Shown in pieces: positions 36,167-45,354 of a DNA stretch of 64,000 bases (the stretch's first letter is position 1; each line of letters starts with the position of its first letter). The stretch is from Streptomyces sp. NBC_01429. Its GTDB lineage: Bacteria; Actinomycetota; Actinomycetes; Streptomycetales; Streptomycetaceae. Both the position numbers and the translations under genes were made by a program. Under the pieces are notes generated by a model. It was given only the letters and a program-made list of their open reading frames with translations. It had not been told where the DNA came from and searched no databases. The stretch spans positions 4,372,501-4,436,500 of the forward strand of contig NZ_CP109599.1 in the NCBI RefSeq assembly GCF_036231945.1, given 5' to 3'.

Positions 36167-38179
36167 CTAAAGCGTGCGCGCCAGCCGGTCCGCCATCAGC
36201 TTGATGAAACGCGACGGGTCGCTCAGCTCGCCGCCGTCCGCCAGCAGGGCCATGCCGTAGAGGAGTTCGGCGGCCTCGGACAGTCCGGCGTCGACTGTCG
36301 TGTCAACCGTCGAGTTGTCCGTCGCGTCGGCCGTCGAGTCGTCCGTCGCGTCGGCCTCACCCTCGGCGGGCGCAGCGTCGCTCGTGACGGGCGCCGCCTG
36401 ATCCGCGTGGGCCTTCCGCAAGCCGCTGACCAGCCCGTGCGAGGGGTTGAGTTCGAGGATGCGCTTGATGCGGGGCACTTCCTGGCCCATGGCGCGGTAC
36501 ATGTTCTCCAGCGCCGGGGTCACATCGTGGGTGTCCCCGACGATGCAGGCGGGCGAGACGGTGAGCCGCGACGAGAGCCGTACCTCCTTGACGTCCTCAC
36601 CCAGCTCCTTCGTCATCCAGGTCAGCAGCCCGGCGTAGTCCTGCTGCTGCTTCTCGCGCTCGGCCTCGACCTCCTTCTTCTCCTCCTCGGTGTCGAGGTC
36701 GACCTCGCCCTTGGCGATCGAGAGCAGCTGCTTCCCCTCGAACTCCGGCACGGACTGCACCCACACCTCGTCCACCGGATCGGTCAGCAGCAGCACCTCG
36801 ATCCCCTTGGCCTGGAACGCCTCCATGTGCGGCGAACTCTCGATGGCCGACCGCGACTCACCGGTCATGTAGAAGATGTGCTGCTGCCCCTCCTTCATGC
36901 GCTCCACGTACTCGCTCAGGCTGGTCAGCTCCTCCGCGTCCCGCGTGGTCCCGAACGAGGAGATCCCGAGGATCGCGTCCCGGTTCTCGAAGTCGCTGAG
37001 GAGCCCCTCCTTGACGACCCGGCCGAACTCTTTCCAGAACGTCAGATAGCGGTCCGGGTGGGCGGACTTCATGTCCTTCACCGTGGACAGCACCTTCTTC
37101 ACCAGACGCCGGTGCATGAGCTGGATCTGGCGGTCCTGCTGGAGGATCTCCCGCGACACATTCAGCGACAGGTCCTGCGCGTCGACCACTCCCTTGACGA
37201 AGCGGAGGTATTCCGGCATGAGCGCTTCGCACTCATCCATGATGAATACGCGCTTCACATAGAGCTGCACCCCGCGCTTGTGTCCCTGCATGAACAGGTC
37301 CTGCGGGGCGTGGGTCGGAATGAACAGCAGTGCCTGATATTCGAAGGTCCCCTCCGCCTGCATACGGATGGTTTCCAGCGGATCGGTCCAGTCGTGACTG
37401 ATGTGCTTGTACAGCTCGTTGTACTCGGCATCGGTCACCTCGCTCCTGGACCGCGCCCACAGGGCCTTCATCGAGTTGATGGTCTCGATTTCACGCGGAG
37501 TCCCGTCCACGCTCTCGTCGTCGGAGGACTCGGCGGCCATTTTGATGGGCCAGGTGATGAAGTCCGAGTACCGCTTGACGATTTCCCGGATCTTCCAGCC
37601 GGACGTGTAGTCGAACAGCTGGTCCTCGGCGTCCTCCGGCTTGAGCCGCAGCGTCACCGCCGTACCCTGCGGCGCGTCGTCCACCGACTCGACCGTATAC
37701 GTCCCCTCGCCGCTCGATTCCCAGCGCGTCCCCTGGCTCTCCCCGGCACGCCGGGTCAGCAGGGTCACCTCATCGGCCACCATGAAACTCGAATAGAACC
37801 CGACACCGAACTGCCCGATCAGCTCCTCGGACGTCCCGGCGTCCTGGCTCTCCTTCAGCTCCTTCAGGAACTTCGCCGTCCCGGAATTCGCGATCGTCCC
37901 GATCAGCTGCACCACATCGGCGTGCGACATCCCGATGCCATTGTCGCGCACGGTGAGCGTGCGCTCCTTCTTGTCGACCTCGATGGCGATATGGAGATCC
38001 GACGTGTCCTCCCGCAGCCCGTCGTCCCGCAGAACCTCCAGGCGGAGCTTGTCCAGCGCGTCGGAGGCATTGGAGATCAGCTCCCGGAGGAAGACGTCCT
38101 TGTTCGAGTAAATCGAGTGGATCATCATCTGGAGGAGTTGACGAGCTTCTACCTGAAACTCGAATGTCTCGGTCGACAT
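36167..38179 (-). CDS. htpG: HSP90-family chaperone HtpG
   Basis: The protein has 670 residues. N-terminal ATPase motifs are ELISNASDALDKLR, DNGIGM and IGQFGVGFYSSFMVAD; the middle domain has ESSPHMEAFQAKGIEVLLLTDPVDE, and the C-terminal dimerisation part has ILELNPSHGLVSGLR. A Thr/Ser/Asp repeat (about 619-646, DSTADATDNSTVDTTVD) in the tail is encoded by near-identical 24-30 base repeats at 36290-36360 and is not typical of HtpG. It is a cytoplasmic stress chaperone, ATP-dependent. It is slightly longer than the usual 620-640 residues because of the repeat. Confidence 0.95.
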   Translation of the reverse strand: MSTETFEFQVEARQLLQMMIHSIYSNKDVFLRELISNASDALDKLRLEVLRDDGLREDTSDLHIAIEVDKKERTLTVRDNGIGMSHADVVQLIGTIANSGTAKFLKELKESQDAGTSEELIGQFGVGFYSSFMVADEVTLLTRRAGESQGTRWESSGEGTYTVESVDDAPQGTAVTLRLKPEDAEDQLFDYTSGWKIREIVKRYSDFITWPIKMAAESSDDESVDGTPREIETINSMKALWARSRSEVTDAEYNELYKHISHDWTDPLETIRMQAEGTFEYQALLFIPTHAPQDLFMQGHKRGVQLYVKRVFIMDECEALMPEYLRFVKGVVDAQDLSLNVSREILQQDRQIQLMHRRLVKKVLSTVKDMKSAHPDRYLTFWKEFGRVVKEGLLSDFENRDAILGISSFGTTRDAEELTSLSEYVERMKEGQQHIFYMTGESRSAIESSPHMEAFQAKGIEVLLLTDPVDEVWVQSVPEFEGKQLLSIAKGEVDLDTEEEKKEVEAEREKQQQDYAGLLTWMTKELGEDVKEVRLSSRLTVSPACIVGDTHDVTPALENMYRAMGQEVPRIKRILELNPSHGLVSGLRKAHADQAAPVTSDAAPAEGEADATDDSTADATDNSTVDTTVDAGLSEAAELLYGMALLADGGELSDPSRFIKLMADRLARTL

Positions 38180-38344
38180 GTGCAGGAATCCCTTTCCTTG
38201 TCAAAGCCCTTGGCAAAGCGGCAGCCCGAATCCGGCGAGCCACCCCACATCGTATCCAGCCTCCCCGCCACCGAGCGGGGGTACGCACGCGCGCGGTGCC
38301 GCCCGCACGCCACGACCGCGCTGGCCCGCTTCGCAAACCACCCA

Positions 38345-38375
38345 GGGGCCCGACCCGCGATGCGGATCAGGCCCC
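38345..38375 (-). terminator. Imperfect GC-rich hairpin downstream of the PQQ-dehydrogenase gene
   Basis: GGGGCC (38345-38350) pairs with GGCCCC (38370-38375), followed inward by GA/TC and CCGC/GCGG, with two mismatches and a three-base loop. It lies 41 bases after the stop of the minus-strand dehydrogenase gene at 38416 and before htpG starts. There is no clear U-tract, which is common in Streptomyces terminators. Confidence 0.5.
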
Positions 38376-38415
38376 CGAGCCGGAGTTTCGGCTCCTACGC
38401 TTCGACCGCCGCCCG

Positions 38416-39552
38416 TTACGCCGGGTCGATGCGCGAGATGCTGCCGGCGATGTCGAGCACGTACAGCTCGCCGTCACCGTCCTCCACGAACGAGATGACC
38501 TGGCCGCCGCTGACTCCGAGGTCGTTCTCGCCGGTCACCTGGCCGTTCTCCACCTCCAGCGCGCGGACGGTGCCGTCGCAGTAGTCGCTGAACAGGTACT
38601 GCCCCTGGAGGGCCGGGATCGCCTCGCCGCGGTAGACGTATCCGCCGGTCACCGAGCAGCCCAGACCGCTGCGGTCGTACTCGTGGATCGGCGGTACGTG
38701 GTTCGCGGGCTCCGTGCCGCCCCGGAAGGCGTGGTTGCCCTCCATCTGGGACCAGCCGTAGTTCTCGCCGCCCTCGCTGTCCGCCGGGGCCCAGTCGATC
38801 TCCTCCCAGGCGCTCTGGCCGACGTCGCCGATCAGCAGGTCACCCGAGCCCGCGTCGAAGGAGAAGCGCCACGGGTTGCGCAGCCCGTACGACCAGATCT
38901 CGTCCTTCGCGTTCGGGTCGTCCACGAACGGGTTGTCCGGCGGGATCGCGTACGGTTCACCGCCGCCCGGGTCGATCCGCAGCAGCTTGCCGAGCAGTGT
39001 GCCGAGGTTCTGCCCGTTGCCGTGCGGGTCGCCGCCCGAGCCGCCGTCGCCGAAGGCGATGTAGAGGTAGCCGTCGGGGCCGAACCTGATGTCGCCGCCG
39101 TTGTGGTTGGAGTACGGCTGCGTCTGCGTGAGAACCGTGCGCCGGGTGTCCGGCTGGATCTCGCCGTCCCGTACGGCGAACTCGTCCACGTTGCTGGTGC
39201 CTTCGCGGTCCGTGAACGAGATGTAGAAGTGCGCGAACTCCTTGTCGAACGCAACGCCCAGCAGGCCGCGTTCGCCGTCGGTGGTGGTCTCGCCGGATAT
39301 GTCGAGGACGGGCTCGCCGAGCCCCTGATCGTCCAGAACCCGTACGGTTCCCGCGCGTTCGGCTATCCAGACGGTGTCTCCGGGACCGGCCGCGCCGGCG
39401 ATGGGGTTCTGGGCTCTGGCCACTTCCTTCAGTGTGACCTCTGCCGCCTGACGTGGGGCTGTCGCCTCGTCAGCAGACGCTGTGGTCAAGGCGAGGGAAG
39501 CGACGAGGCAGATGGTGCCGATGATCGCCGAGCTTCTGGTGCGAACTTTCAC
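38416..39552 (-). CDS. Secreted PQQ-dependent glucose/sorbosone-type dehydrogenase
   Basis: The product has 378 residues: signal peptide 1-28 (MKVRTRSSAIIGTICLVASLALTTASA), then a six-bladed beta-propeller of the GSDH family: WIAERAGTVRVLD, ERGLLGVAFDKEF, HNGGDIRFGPDGYLYIAFGDGGSGGDPHGNGQNLGTLLGKLLRIDP and SYGLRNPWRFSFD. The His in YSNHNGGD and the Arg in GLRNPWRF are typical cofactor-side residues. Such enzymes oxidise sugars or sugar-derived alcohols outside the cell using PQQ; the substrate cannot be told. Confidence 0.9.
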   Translation of the reverse strand: MKVRTRSSAIIGTICLVASLALTTASADEATAPRQAAEVTLKEVARAQNPIAGAAGPGDTVWIAERAGTVRVLDDQGLGEPVLDISGETTTDGERGLLGVAFDKEFAHFYISFTDREGTSNVDEFAVRDGEIQPDTRRTVLTQTQPYSNHNGGDIRFGPDGYLYIAFGDGGSGGDPHGNGQNLGTLLGKLLRIDPGGGEPYAIPPDNPFVDDPNAKDEIWSYGLRNPWRFSFDAGSGDLLIGDVGQSAWEEIDWAPADSEGGENYGWSQMEGNHAFRGGTEPANHVPPIHEYDRSGLGCSVTGGYVYRGEAIPALQGQYLFSDYCDGTVRALEVENGQVTGENDLGVSGGQVISFVEDGDGELYVLDIAGSISRIDPA

Positions 39553-39932
39553 GTGGCCCTCCTAGAGGCAGCGGATGGAGAGGTAACCCCCGGCTGCTTG
39601 GGCGGAGTTGTGTGGGTGTCGCCCGAGTCAGCACGCAACCTGGGTGGGGCGATTGTGTGCCACTGACCATGGGTGGGGATAGAGGGGCAGGGGTGGTTTG
39701 GCTTGGAACACCGCTCCCACCGCTCCCACCGCTCCCCCCCCTCGATCTCACCGCTCCCACCGCCGCGGCCGGCGGGCCATGCGGAGAAGACCCGCCACCC
39801 CAACTCCCGGCATGAAACGTTCTATCCGAGTCATTGACGGTCGGTGGAAGGCTGCCCTAGCGTCCCCATCGACGTGATTGAAACCTTTCAACGGTCGACA
39901 GGGACGCGTATCGGCCCTCCGAGGGAGACTCG
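39553..39932. promoter_or_regulatory. Divergent promoter region with two LacI-type operator-like sites
   Basis: Before the plus-strand glycoside hydrolase gene are TGAAACGTTCTA (39813-39824) and TTGAAACCTTTCAA (39878-39891), both close to the LacI-family consensus TGAAACGTTTCA. Between them a possible promoter is TTGACG (39834-39839) and TAGCGT (39858-39863) with an 18-base spacer. No LacI-family gene is in the window. The rest of the region, with a GCTCCCACC repeat at about 39714-39740, shows no gene. Confidence 0.5.
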
Positions 39933-42900
39933 ATGAACGACGGCACGCACAGCCGCAGACGCGTCCTCCAACTCGGCGCGGCGGCGGCAGCTGCCGCCGC
40001 CAGCGGCGGGGCCACCTCCTGGGGGCCCGCGTACGCCGCGCCGCCCGGCGATCCGGCGGCCCTCGCCTCCGATCGCCCGGCCTCGGACCGTCTCGCCCCC
40101 GGTCGCCTCGCCTCCGACCACCCCGCCGCCTACTCGCCCGCCCGGTTCGCCCGCCCCGGCACGGGCAGCATGCCGCTCATCCTGTGGTTCTGGAACGGCA
40201 CGGTGACCCCCGCCCTCGTGGACACCACCCTCGCGGACCTGCGGGACAAGGGAGTGACCGAAGTCCTGGTCTTCCCCTTCGACACCCCGGCCCTGCGCCC
40301 CTCGTTCTTCACCGAGGCATGGTTCGACATCATCGAGCACACGCTCCGCGAGGCGGACCGCCACCACATGCGGCTGTGGCTGTTCGACGACGACTTCTTC
40401 CCGAGCGGCCGGGCGGGCGGGTTCGTGGTGAACGGCGGCCGGGTCGGCGACCGCGTCTACCGGCCACGCCCCGACCTGCGGGCCAAGAACCTGACCCGCG
40501 GCAGCGTCGAGGTCACCGGCGGTACGGTCGTCCGGCTGGCCGCCCGCGCGCTGTCGGTCGACGACGGACGGCTGACCGTGGACGCCGCCGCGTACGACGG
40601 TGTCCAGGTCCTGAAGGAGGGCACCGACTGGGCCGACTGCACGGTCACCGCCACCGTCCGCGTCGAGAGGGCCGCCGCCGGTCTGATGGTGCGCTGCTCC
40701 GATGCCCGCAACGGCTACCTGGCCGACCTGCGCGCGGACGGCGGCATCGACATCTGGCGTCAGAAGGACGGCGGCTTCACACTGCTGCACCGGGGCGACG
40801 CCACGGCCGGATTCGACGCCGCGGCCGACCACGAACTCGCACTCTCCCTGCGCGGGCCGGTCATCACACCGTCGCTGGACGGCGCCGCCCACCCGCCGGT
40901 GACCGACACCGCGTACGCCTCCGGCACCGTCGGTGTACGCGCCACCGCCACCCAGCGCTCCTCCTGGGACAGCCTCACCGTCACCGACCCGGCCGGCGCC
41001 ACGCTGTATGACCAGACGTTCCAAGACCCGTCCGCAGTCGACGAGTTCGAGACACCGGCCGCCCTCGGCGAGGTCGTCGCCGCCGCGGCCCGCCCCGTCG
41101 GCGCCCTCGGCGACGGCACGGTCCCCAGGATGATCGACCTCACCGCCGCCGTACACGCCGACGGCGTCTGGACCGCGCCCGCAGGCCGGTGGCAGGTCGA
41201 CCTCCACACCTCCCGGCCGCTCGCCGATGCCACCGGCAGCAGGCGGAACTATCTCGACCTCCTCGACGACGAGGCGGTGGATCTCTTCATGGACATCGTG
41301 CCCGGCGAGTACCTGCGCAGGTTCCCGTGGGCCGTGGGCGGTGTCCTGCGCGGATTCGCCGACGACGAGCCGTTCGTGGCCTCCGCGGACGCGGGATGGG
41401 GGCTGCCGCCCTGGTCCCCGAGCCTCCCGGCCGAGATCGGCGGGCTGGCCCCGAAGGCGGGCCTCGGGATCGTGCTGTCCGCTGTCCTCGACGACCTCGG
41501 CGACGAGGGGGACCGGCTGCGCGGTGTCTTCTGGCGCGCGGTCTCCAACCGGTTCTCCGCCGCGTACTACCAGCGTCTCGGCGCGTGGATGGGCGAGCGC
41601 GGTCTCGACGTCATCTCCAACCCGCTGTGGGACGAGTACGGACCGTCCGAGCAGGTCAAGAGCACCGGCAACCTCAACACCGCACACCAGTGGGCCCAGG
41701 TGCCGGGCACCGACCTGATCTTCGACCACTACCAGCGCGGGTACCACCGGATCCTGCCGCGCTGGCCGGCGAGCGCGGCCCATCAGACGGGGCACACCCG
41801 CGTCTACCTGGAGGCCATGGGCGGTACGGGGTGGAGTGTGACCCCGGCCCTGACCCGCGAGGTCATCGGGGCGTTCGTCGTCCGCGGAGTCAACAAGGTT
41901 CTGCTGCACGCCCGGTTCTCCGACCAGAACGACATCGTCTTCCCGCCGCCCTTCCAGCCCGCCAACCCGTGGTGGGACCTCTCCCGGCCGCTCAACGAGT
42001 GGATCGGCCGGCTGGTCGAGACGGCCCGGGCCACGGCCAGGGCCCGTACCGCGCTCCTCCAGCCGCAGCGAGCAGCGGAATTGCTCCAGGATCATCCCGA
42101 ACAGAGCCGCTTCGACGAGGAGTTCACAGCGGCCGTCCACGCCCTGGAGGACGTGCAGATCGACTTCGACCTCCTGGACGAGGGCGCGCTGGACCGGGAC
42201 CCGGCACTGATCGAGCACGCCCGGCCACGCGGCTCCCGGCTGGCCGTGGGACGCCAGGAGTACGGCATCGTCGTCCTGCCGCACACGCCCGTGCTGTCGG
42301 TAGGAGCCGTGGAGTCACTCACCGCCTTCGTCAAGGGCGGCGGCGTCCTGGTGGCGGTCGGCGAACTGCCGAAGCGCGAACCGTCCGGCCAGGGAGACAA
42401 GTTGGCGCGGTCCCTGGCAAGACTCTTCAACGGCGGCCGGGCCTCCGGGGCGCACCGGGCGAAGGACCCGGCCGAGGCGGCGGCGATCGTCGCCGCGGCG
42501 GGCGGGGCCGCCGCCACACTGGCGCCAGCCACCCCCGACGTCCGGGTGCTGCGGCTGGAACGCGTCGGCCGGCAGGCGTTCCTCCTGCACAACGAGCGGC
42601 CGGAGGCGGTACGGCTCACCGCGACCTTCCCGGCCCTGGGCGTGCCGGAGATCTGGGACCCGGACACCGGGGGGACCACGACGGCGGGCGTATGGCGCAC
42701 GGCGGCGACGCGATCAGGGAACGGTACGGCCATCCCCCTGACACTCGAAGCGAAGGCGTCGCTGGCGGTGGTCTTCCGCCCGCCGACGCGCGAAACTCCC
42801 CCGCACGCGGTCGAGTCGAACGCACCGGTGGAGAACCTGACGGTCGACGGACGCACCGGGACCGGGACCGCCACCGTACGCGTCACCTCCCCGACGACGG

Positions 42901-43391
42901 TCCGGGTGGAGGCCCGGCACGGCGAGCGCCGCTACACCGGAACCCTCGCCGTCACCGACCCGCTCACCCCCGTACCGCTGGACGGCGACTGGAGCTTCCG
43001 CCTGGACCGCGACGGCGAGCGGGACACCAGCCGCCCGCTCGGCAGCTGGACGGATCTGGCCCCCGCGCACTCCGGCTCCGCCGTGTACGAACGCCACATC
43101 ACCCTGGACGCCCGCACCCTGTCCGGCCGCCTCTGGCACCTGGACCTGGGGGAGGTGCGCGACGTAGCCGAGATCACCGTCAACGGCACAGAACTGCCCG
43201 CGCGCCTCTGGGCGCCCTACCGCGCAGACGTCACCACCGCCCTGCGCGCGGGCACCAACTCCATACGCGTACGGGTCACCAACACCGGCGCCAACGCACA
43301 CGGAGACGCGGCCATCTCGGGCCTCCTGGGCCCGGTGACACTGCACCCCGAACGGCGCGTCGGAGTCCCTCTCACCCGTACCTCCGACTGA
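39933..43391 (+). CDS. Tat-exported large glycoside hydrolase, GH106/GH2-like
   Basis: The product is 1152 residues. A Tat signal is at the start (SRRRVLQLGAAAAAAAASG). A GH106-like alpha-L-rhamnosidase N-terminal segment follows (PLILWFWNGTVTPALVDTTLADLRDKGVTEVLVFPFDTP, WLFDDDFFPSGRAGG). An insertion of about 175 residues (about 185-360) looks like a LamG-type carbohydrate-binding fold (WADCTVTATVRVERAAAGLMVRC). The catalytic-domain residues FADDEPF, ISNPLWDEYGPSE and HARFSDQNDIV are acidic-rich. The C terminus is a GH2-type jelly-roll (VYERHITLDARTL, VTVNG). The substrate is likely a plant or bacterial heteroglycan, rhamnose uncertain. Confidence 0.75.
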   Translation: MNDGTHSRRRVLQLGAAAAAAAASGGATSWGPAYAAPPGDPAALASDRPASDRLAPGRLASDHPAAYSPARFARPGTGSMPLILWFWNGTVTPALVDTTLADLRDKGVTEVLVFPFDTPALRPSFFTEAWFDIIEHTLREADRHHMRLWLFDDDFFPSGRAGGFVVNGGRVGDRVYRPRPDLRAKNLTRGSVEVTGGTVVRLAARALSVDDGRLTVDAAAYDGVQVLKEGTDWADCTVTATVRVERAAAGLMVRCSDARNGYLADLRADGGIDIWRQKDGGFTLLHRGDATAGFDAAADHELALSLRGPVITPSLDGAAHPPVTDTAYASGTVGVRATATQRSSWDSLTVTDPAGATLYDQTFQDPSAVDEFETPAALGEVVAAAARPVGALGDGTVPRMIDLTAAVHADGVWTAPAGRWQVDLHTSRPLADATGSRRNYLDLLDDEAVDLFMDIVPGEYLRRFPWAVGGVLRGFADDEPFVASADAGWGLPPWSPSLPAEIGGLAPKAGLGIVLSAVLDDLGDEGDRLRGVFWRAVSNRFSAAYYQRLGAWMGERGLDVISNPLWDEYGPSEQVKSTGNLNTAHQWAQVPGTDLIFDHYQRGYHRILPRWPASAAHQTGHTRVYLEAMGGTGWSVTPALTREVIGAFVVRGVNKVLLHARFSDQNDIVFPPPFQPANPWWDLSRPLNEWIGRLVETARATARARTALLQPQRAAELLQDHPEQSRFDEEFTAAVHALEDVQIDFDLLDEGALDRDPALIEHARPRGSRLAVGRQEYGIVVLPHTPVLSVGAVESLTAFVKGGGVLVAVGELPKREPSGQGDKLARSLARLFNGGRASGAHRAKDPAEAAAIVAAAGGAAATLAPATPDVRVLRLERVGRQAFLLHNERPEAVRLTATFPALGVPEIWDPDTGGTTTAGVWRTAATRSGNGTAIPLTLEAKASLAVVFRPPTRETPPHAVESNAPVENLTVDGRTGTGTATVRVTSPTTVRVEARHGERRYTGTLAVTDPLTPVPLDGDWSFRLDRDGERDTSRPLGSWTDLAPAHSGSAVYERHITLDARTLSGRLWHLDLGEVRDVAEITVNGTELPARLWAPYRADVTTALRAGTNSIRVRVTNTGANAHGDAAISGLLGPVTLHPERRVGVPLTRTSD

Positions 43392-43539
43392 GGGGGCCCG
43401 GGCAGGCGCTCTCCCACGACGGGCAACGGTCGGCCCCGTCCGGCATCCGGCAGCCCCCGCAGCGGCGCGGCGCGGGGCACGTCGGCGTACGGCTCGGAAC
43501 AAGGTGTCCGGGAGCGGCTGCGCGACCCGCGCATTCCCG

Positions 43540-43974
43540 TTATCCGGCGGGCATGGACTCCAGATGAGCCATGGACTCCAGGGAGAGCAGGCGCGCGTTC
43601 TCCAGAGCCGTGACCACCCAGCGGTCGTTCTGCCACACCGTGACGAACAGCTGCATGGAGAAGCGCGTCGAGGGCGGCTCCTCCTCGCCCGGCATCTGGA
43701 TGCCGACGCGGCTGTGGACCACGCCGACGCCCGGGCTCACGATCCGGGCGAAGACCACCTCGCCCCGCAGCAGTTGGGAACCCTTCATCACCGTGCCGAG
43801 GATCTGCTCGTGTGCCGCGACCGCCTCCGCGCGGCTCCGGTAGACGGTTCCCTCAAGCTCCGCGAACAGGACGTCCTCGGCGAAGTCGGCGAAGAAACCG
43901 GCGACATCCCCGCGGTTCCACGCCTCGTACATCCGGCCCGGAATGGCGCTCATCGCCTCGACCGACTGTTCCAT
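43540..43974 (-). CDS. SnoaL/DUF4440-like (SgcJ/EcaC-type) protein
   Basis: The protein is 144 residues with an NTF2-like cone fold: MSAIPGRMYEAWNRGDVAGFFADFAEDVLFAELEGTVYRSRAEAVAAHEQIL, then VVFARIVSPGVGVVHSRVGIQMPG and the C-terminal FVTVWQNDRWVVTALENARL. This matches the SgcJ/EcaC group, small proteins of unknown activity often next to antibiotic or redox genes. It starts at 43974, four bases after the end of the disrupted AraC gene, so the two formed a unit. Confidence 0.75.
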   Translation of the reverse strand: MEQSVEAMSAIPGRMYEAWNRGDVAGFFADFAEDVLFAELEGTVYRSRAEAVAAHEQILGTVMKGSQLLRGEVVFARIVSPGVGVVHSRVGIQMPGEEEPPSTRFSMQLFVTVWQNDRWVVTALENARLLSLESMAHLESMPAG

Positions 43975-43978
43975 GTGA

Positions 43979-44957
43979 TCACCTTTCTACGACGTGTGCA
44001 CCACCATCCTTGCCGTGCCGGGCGGCGGGCGCCTTGACTGTGCGTGCACGGTCGTTGGACGTCAGCGCCGCCGCACCGTAGCCGTAGGTCGCCTTGAAGA
44101 GCCGGCTGAAATGCGCCGGATCGCCGAATCCCCAGCGTGCGGCGACGGCCGCGACCGTCCGGTCGCTGTGCGTCAGGTCGGCGCGGCACCGCTCCAGGCG
44201 ACGCCGGCGGATGAGGGCCGCGACCGTCAGCGGCTGGTCTTCGAAAAGCTTGTGGAGCCGGCGTACGGAGATGTGGTGTGCCGCGGCGATCCCGGCGGGA
44301 ACGAGATCCCGGTCGGAGAGCCGCGCCTCGATATAGCCGAGAACGCGATCGCGCAACGCCTCGTCGGGGCACGGGCGCGCGTCGCCCAGCTGGGCCTCCA
44401 GCGCCACCGAGATCAGCTCGATCACCGCGGCCGCCGACCGGTGCGCCTCGCCGGTGCGCCTCGCCGGTGCGGAACCCTGTCAGCGACCGGGCCATGTCCC
44501 GCGCCAGCGAGGACACCAACGCTCCCGGGCCGCGATTGCCCTTGATGCGTACGCCGGCCAGGCGGGCGGCGTCACCGGGGCGGAGCCGCAGCTCCCGTCG
44601 GGGCACCAGCATGGTCACATGCGTGCAGGCGGTACTGGTGAACCGCACCGGCCGCGCCGGGTCGATGAGAACCAGGTCGGTCGGCCCGAGATCGGCGGTG
44701 TCCCGGCCCTGCTCGACGCGCGCCCGGCCCCGCGTCACCAGGTCGATCTGCCACAGCTCCTCGTCGTCGGCGCGGCTGCAACGAGCGTCGCGGAAGCACT
44801 CGCCCTCGGGCGTGACCAGCTCGATCAGCTTGAGAGGCCCGAGGTCGCGCGCCACGACGTCGGCCCGGAATTCCCCGCTGTCGTGCCGCCTGCTGAGCAC
44901 GGGCGGCAGCCCGCTGGCCGCGAGCGTCTGCTGGAAGGTTTCGATGTCGGTGAGCAC
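43979..44957 (-). pseudogene. AraC-family regulator disrupted by a 13-bp tandem duplication
   Basis: From GTG 44957 the first 170 codons encode an AraC-binding-like N domain (TLAASGLPPVLSRRHDSGEF...VTMLVPRRELRLRPGDAARLAG). From ATG 44425 another frame encodes the two HTHs of an AraC C domain (HHISVRRLHKLFEDQPLTVAALIRRRRLERCRADL, VAAVAARWGFGDPAHFSRLFKATYG). Between them GTGCGCCTCGCCG occurs twice in tandem (44441-44453 and 44454-44466). Deleting one copy restores a continuous frame through GFRTGEAHRSAAAVIELI. The gene is therefore very probably inactive as it stands. Confidence 0.85.
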
Positions 44958-45059
44958 GGTGCCACGGTAGGCCGGTCGGGGATCGTTCAATATCCCGCGC
45001 CAGCAATTCCAGGGAGCTTCTGCCAGAGATCTATCCCAAAGGATCACCGGAGACGCAGG

Positions 45060-45092
45060 AAGGGCCTGACCCTCTGAGAGGATCAGGCCCTT
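45060..45092 (-). terminator. Terminator-like hairpin next to the tRNA-Pro fragment
   Basis: AAGGGCCTGA (45060-45069) and TCAGGCCCTT (45083-45092) form a perfect 10-base stem, extended by CTC/GAG. It lies just downstream of the tRNA 3' end on the minus strand, where the tRNA terminator is expected. There is no T run. Confidence 0.6.
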
Positions 45093-45110
45093 GACCTGGT
45101 GTTTCAGCTG

Positions 45111-45156
45111 TCGGGGTGGCGGGATTTGAACCCACGACCTCTTCGTCCCGAACGAG
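45111..45156 (-). other. 3' half of tRNA-Pro (CGG anticodon), probable att site of an integrated element
   Basis: The minus strand reads from the anticodon stem and loop (TTCGGGA, anticodon CGG) through CGAAG, the variable region, the TPsiC arm (GTGGGTTCAAATCCC) and the acceptor strand CACCCCGA. Upstream there is no D-arm or 5' acceptor strand, and the 5' anticodon-stem strand has one mismatch. A 3' tRNA half on its own is the usual mark left where an integrase-borne element joined the tRNA. The chromosome continues to the left; the element should extend to the right. Confidence 0.7.
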
Positions 45157-45294
45157 GGTCGGGCAGGACCGGCACCTGGTCGCCTTGCTAACGGTGCAGG
45201 TCAGGGCCAAGTTTCGGGTTGGTGTGACAAGGGCTCGGTCGGCCTGCGGAGGATGATCATCTCCCAGAATTCTCCCAAGCCCTGATGCTGTGAC

Positions 45295-45340
45295 CGCCTC
45301 GCGAAGCGGCGCCGCTCCCGTCGGCCGCTTCGCAGAGGCG
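45295..45340 (+). terminator. Long stem-loop with one bulge
   Basis: CGCCTCGCGAAGCGGC and its near reverse complement GCCGCTTCGCAGAGGCG form a stem of about 16 pairs with a 1-base bulge and a 13-base loop, followed by a short T-containing stretch. It lies between the tRNA fragment and the IS and looks like the terminator of a now missing gene. Confidence 0.5.
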
Positions 45341-45354
45341 AGTTTGCACGCTCC

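Noticed and set aside
36290..36360. Repeat block as a separate element
   Set aside because: It lies in frame within htpG and encodes a Thr/Ser/Asp linker, so it is part of the gene.
39888..42284. Long antisense frame opposite the glycoside hydrolase
   Set aside because: Low-complexity Gly/Val/Arg translation. The plus strand has a Tat signal and recognisable hydrolase motifs.
45111..45230. Complete tRNA-Pro gene
   Set aside because: The 3' half is clear but no D-arm or 5' acceptor strand follows at the proper distance, and the anticodon stem has a mismatch, so it is only a fragment.
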